From Agarivorans sp. Toyoura001 (GTDB lineage Bacteria > Pseudomonadota > Gammaproteobacteria > Enterobacterales > Celerinatantimonadaceae): a stretch of DNA of 64,000 bases. The notes below the pieces were generated by a model. That model was given only the letters and a program-made list of their open reading frames with translations. It ran no database searches and was not told where the DNA came from. The position numbers and the translations under genes are program-made. This document shows, in pieces, positions 62,691 through 64,000 of this stretch. Positions within the stretch are counted from its first letter, which is position 1; every line of letters starts with the position of its first letter. The stretch lies in NCBI RefSeq assembly GCF_005405585.1, contig NZ_BJEQ01000017.1:42981-106980 (forward strand). The letters run 5' to 3'.

Positions 62691-63632
62691 ATGGAATTAG
62701 AAGAAATATATCGTCGGGATTTAAACCTCCTCATTGCACTAACAGTGCTTATTGAGGAAGGCAGTGTGAGCCGCGCCGCCAGCCGACTAAATCTCAGTCA
62801 ATCAGCCATGAGCCGAGTATTGACCCGTTTACGAGAGCTGCTAAACGACCCTTTGTTTATTCGCCAAGGCCAAGGTCTTGTTCCTACACAACGCGCGCTA
62901 GACATTACTCTGTCTTTGCAAAATCCGCTAGAGGAATTGCGACAGGTACTTAGCCCCAGTGAGTTTGACCCAGCTACTTGCCAGCAGCATTTTCGAATTG
63001 CCACCACCGACTATGCCATGCAAACCATATTGCCCTTTGCACTAGCACGTATCTATCAAGAAGCTCCAAATATCTCTTTAGAGTTTGCTCCTTTGCAGCA
63101 CCAAGATCTTGCCAAGCAACTGACTTCCGAAGGTTGCGATATGGCCATTTGTCGACCAGTACAAGCGGTAGAGCCACTACTAAAAGAAAGTTTAGGGCTA
63201 GTGAGCGTATTTTGCTTGTTAGCAAAACATCACCCCCTAGCGGAAAAAGAATTAACAATTGAAGACTACCTCGCCTACCCTCACGCGATGATCGCCATTA
63301 GCGATGGCGTTAAAGCACTGCTAGACGAAGCCTTAATTGAACACCCCAAACCTGCCACATTGTTACGCGCCTATCACTTAGAAGCAGCTCTAGCGATAAC
63401 CGATAAAGTCCCGGTTATTATCACTGTACCAGCAGATTTAGCCTACTTGGTGGCAGAAAAAAATCAGCTAGTTATTAAGCCGCTTCCATTCAAGTTTGAA
63501 CCCTTTGATTATTCGCTAATATGGCATGCTCGCTGTGATTACTCTGCACCTCAAATGTGGCTTAGAAGCATTATTAAACAAGAGTGCAGCCGACTCATTA
63601 GCAAGCGAGTACAGGACATGGGCTTGCTTTAA
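62691..63632 (+). CDS. LysR-family transcriptional regulator
   Basis: A 313-aa LysR protein. The helix-turn-helix spans about 8-67: RDLNLLIALTVLIEEGSVSR followed by AASRLNLSQSAMSRVLTRLR. The effector domain starts near FRIATTDYAMQTILPF. It is close to the NodD/LeuO-like group in its DNA-binding part. Its target is unknown; no divergent gene is adjacent. It lies beside the alginate locus but does not explain the TTGTATTACAA sites, which fit GntR. An IS3-family element ends 15 bp after its stop. Confidence 0.92.
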   Translation: MELEEIYRRDLNLLIALTVLIEEGSVSRAASRLNLSQSAMSRVLTRLRELLNDPLFIRQGQGLVPTQRALDITLSLQNPLEELRQVLSPSEFDPATCQQHFRIATTDYAMQTILPFALARIYQEAPNISLEFAPLQHQDLAKQLTSEGCDMAICRPVQAVEPLLKESLGLVSVFCLLAKHHPLAEKELTIEDYLAYPHAMIAISDGVKALLDEALIEHPKPATLLRAYHLEAALAITDKVPVIITVPADLAYLVAEKNQLVIKPLPFKFEPFDYSLIWHARCDYSAPQMWLRSIIKQECSRLISKRVQDMGLL

Positions 63633-63647
63633 TACATATTGTAAGCA

Positions 63648-64000
63648 TGACCCGTCCTGATATGGGTTGACACTTGATTAACTAAAACGCTCGATGCACT
63701 TCATCGGGCGTTTTGTATTTTAGTGCCTCGTGAGGCCTATATTCATTGTAGAGCTTAACCGATTCATCGACCATTTTTCGTGCCTCATTTAAGTTTGTAG
63801 GTTTATTCAGCAAGTACTCCATCTTTAGTATTCCATTTATTCTCTCCGCAAGGGCGTTCTGATAACAGTCATAACCGTCTGTCATCGAACAAGATACATT
63901 CTGCTGACGGTGTATCGCTTGATATTCACTGGAGCAATACTGAACACCTCGGTCCGAATGATGAACAAGCTCCCCTATAGACCTTCGTTCCTTCAACGCA
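63648..64000 (-). mobile_element. IS3-family insertion sequence, right end (rest outside window)
   Basis: The transposase 3' end is followed by a candidate terminal repeat beginning TGACCCGTCCTGATATGGG at 63648, with the TG terminus usual for IS3 elements. The exact boundary is inferred, because the other end is outside the window and the target duplication cannot be checked. Confidence 0.75.
63682..64000 (-). CDS. IS3-family transposase OrfB, C-terminal part (cut by window edge)
   Basis: The retroviral-integrase-like DDE domain. The second Asp is in LVHHSDRGVQY and the Glu in ALAERINGILKMEY, with the standard IS3 tail YNEYRPHEALKYKTPDEV. The frame is open through the right edge (codon GCG before LKERR), so the N-terminal part and OrfA lie outside. 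It catalyses transposition by copy-out circle formation in this family. Confidence 0.92.
   Translation of the reverse strand, partial: ALKERRSIGELVHHSDRGVQYCSSEYQAIHRQQNVSCSMTDGYDCYQNALAERINGILKMEYLLNKPTNLNEARKMVDESVKLYNEYRPHEALKYKTPDEVHRAF

Noticed and set aside
62978..63262. Frames on both strands inside the LysR gene
   Set aside because: The LysR protein is complete and conserved in the 62691 frame; the others are shadows.

Overview
The window looks like the chromosome of a marine polysaccharide-degrading gammaproteobacterium, most likely Alteromonadales and close to Agarivorans. That assignment is inference. It rests on moderately AT-rich DNA, housekeeping genes of Escherichia/Vibrio type (dnaX-apt, dusC, dinG, priC-ybaM, sbcDC, leuCD), several MKK-type trimeric porins, an OmpK/Tsx channel, c-di-GMP proteins and a complete alginate catabolic pathway. 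No tRNA, rRNA, CRISPR array or prophage was seen.

Layout. 0-6 kb: dnaX (cut by the left edge), apt, dusC, a DksA-like zinc-finger protein and two general porins. 6-11 kb: dinG, a TSUP transporter, priC, a DUF2057 protein and ybaM. 11-19.5 kb: OmpK/Tsx, sbcDC, a small membrane protein with a DUF2959 lipoprotein, a CSS-EAL phosphodiesterase and a dCMP-deaminase-like enzyme. 20-22.3 kb: a secreted PF05426 (PL38-like) uronate lyase with a KdgM porin. 22.3-31.9 kb: DUF4174, a PEP-CTERM protein, a MalS-like periplasmic amylase, leuC-leuD with a leuA/cimA homologue, rof and an RhlE-type helicase. 32-42.2 kb: a mixed region with DUF6151, a FemAB-like protein, an M28 peptidase, a GGDEF-EAL protein, a broken P-loop gene, a GNAT-YoaP protein and an eight-repeat Ig-like lipoprotein.

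42.4-62 kb is an alginate locus. A minus-strand operon encodes a sodium:solute symporter, KdgF, KDG kinase and KDPG aldolase. It is divergent from two tandem cytoplasmic PL17 oligoalginate lyases. Further along are a FadR-type GntR regulator, an SDR probably acting as DEH reductase, a second KdgM porin and a lipoprotein with two LamG-like domains. Together these can take unsaturated oligouronates across the outer membrane, import them with sodium, cut them to monomers, cyclise the monomer, reduce it to KDG, phosphorylate it and cleave it to pyruvate and glyceraldehyde-3-phosphate. The repeated 11-mer TTGTATTACAA, which fits the FadR-family operator consensus TNGTNNNACNA, lies in front of these transcription units and also before the distant 20 kb lyase-porin pair. 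This suggests one regulon under the GntR protein, with a near-consensus CRP site adding catabolite control.

The most unusual gene lies inside this region: a double-length outer-membrane phospholipase A (51828-53453) whose N-terminal copy has lost the catalytic Ser and Asn while the C-terminal copy keeps both. It looks like a covalently fused pseudoenzyme-enzyme pair. The window ends with a LysR regulator and a partial IS3-family element.
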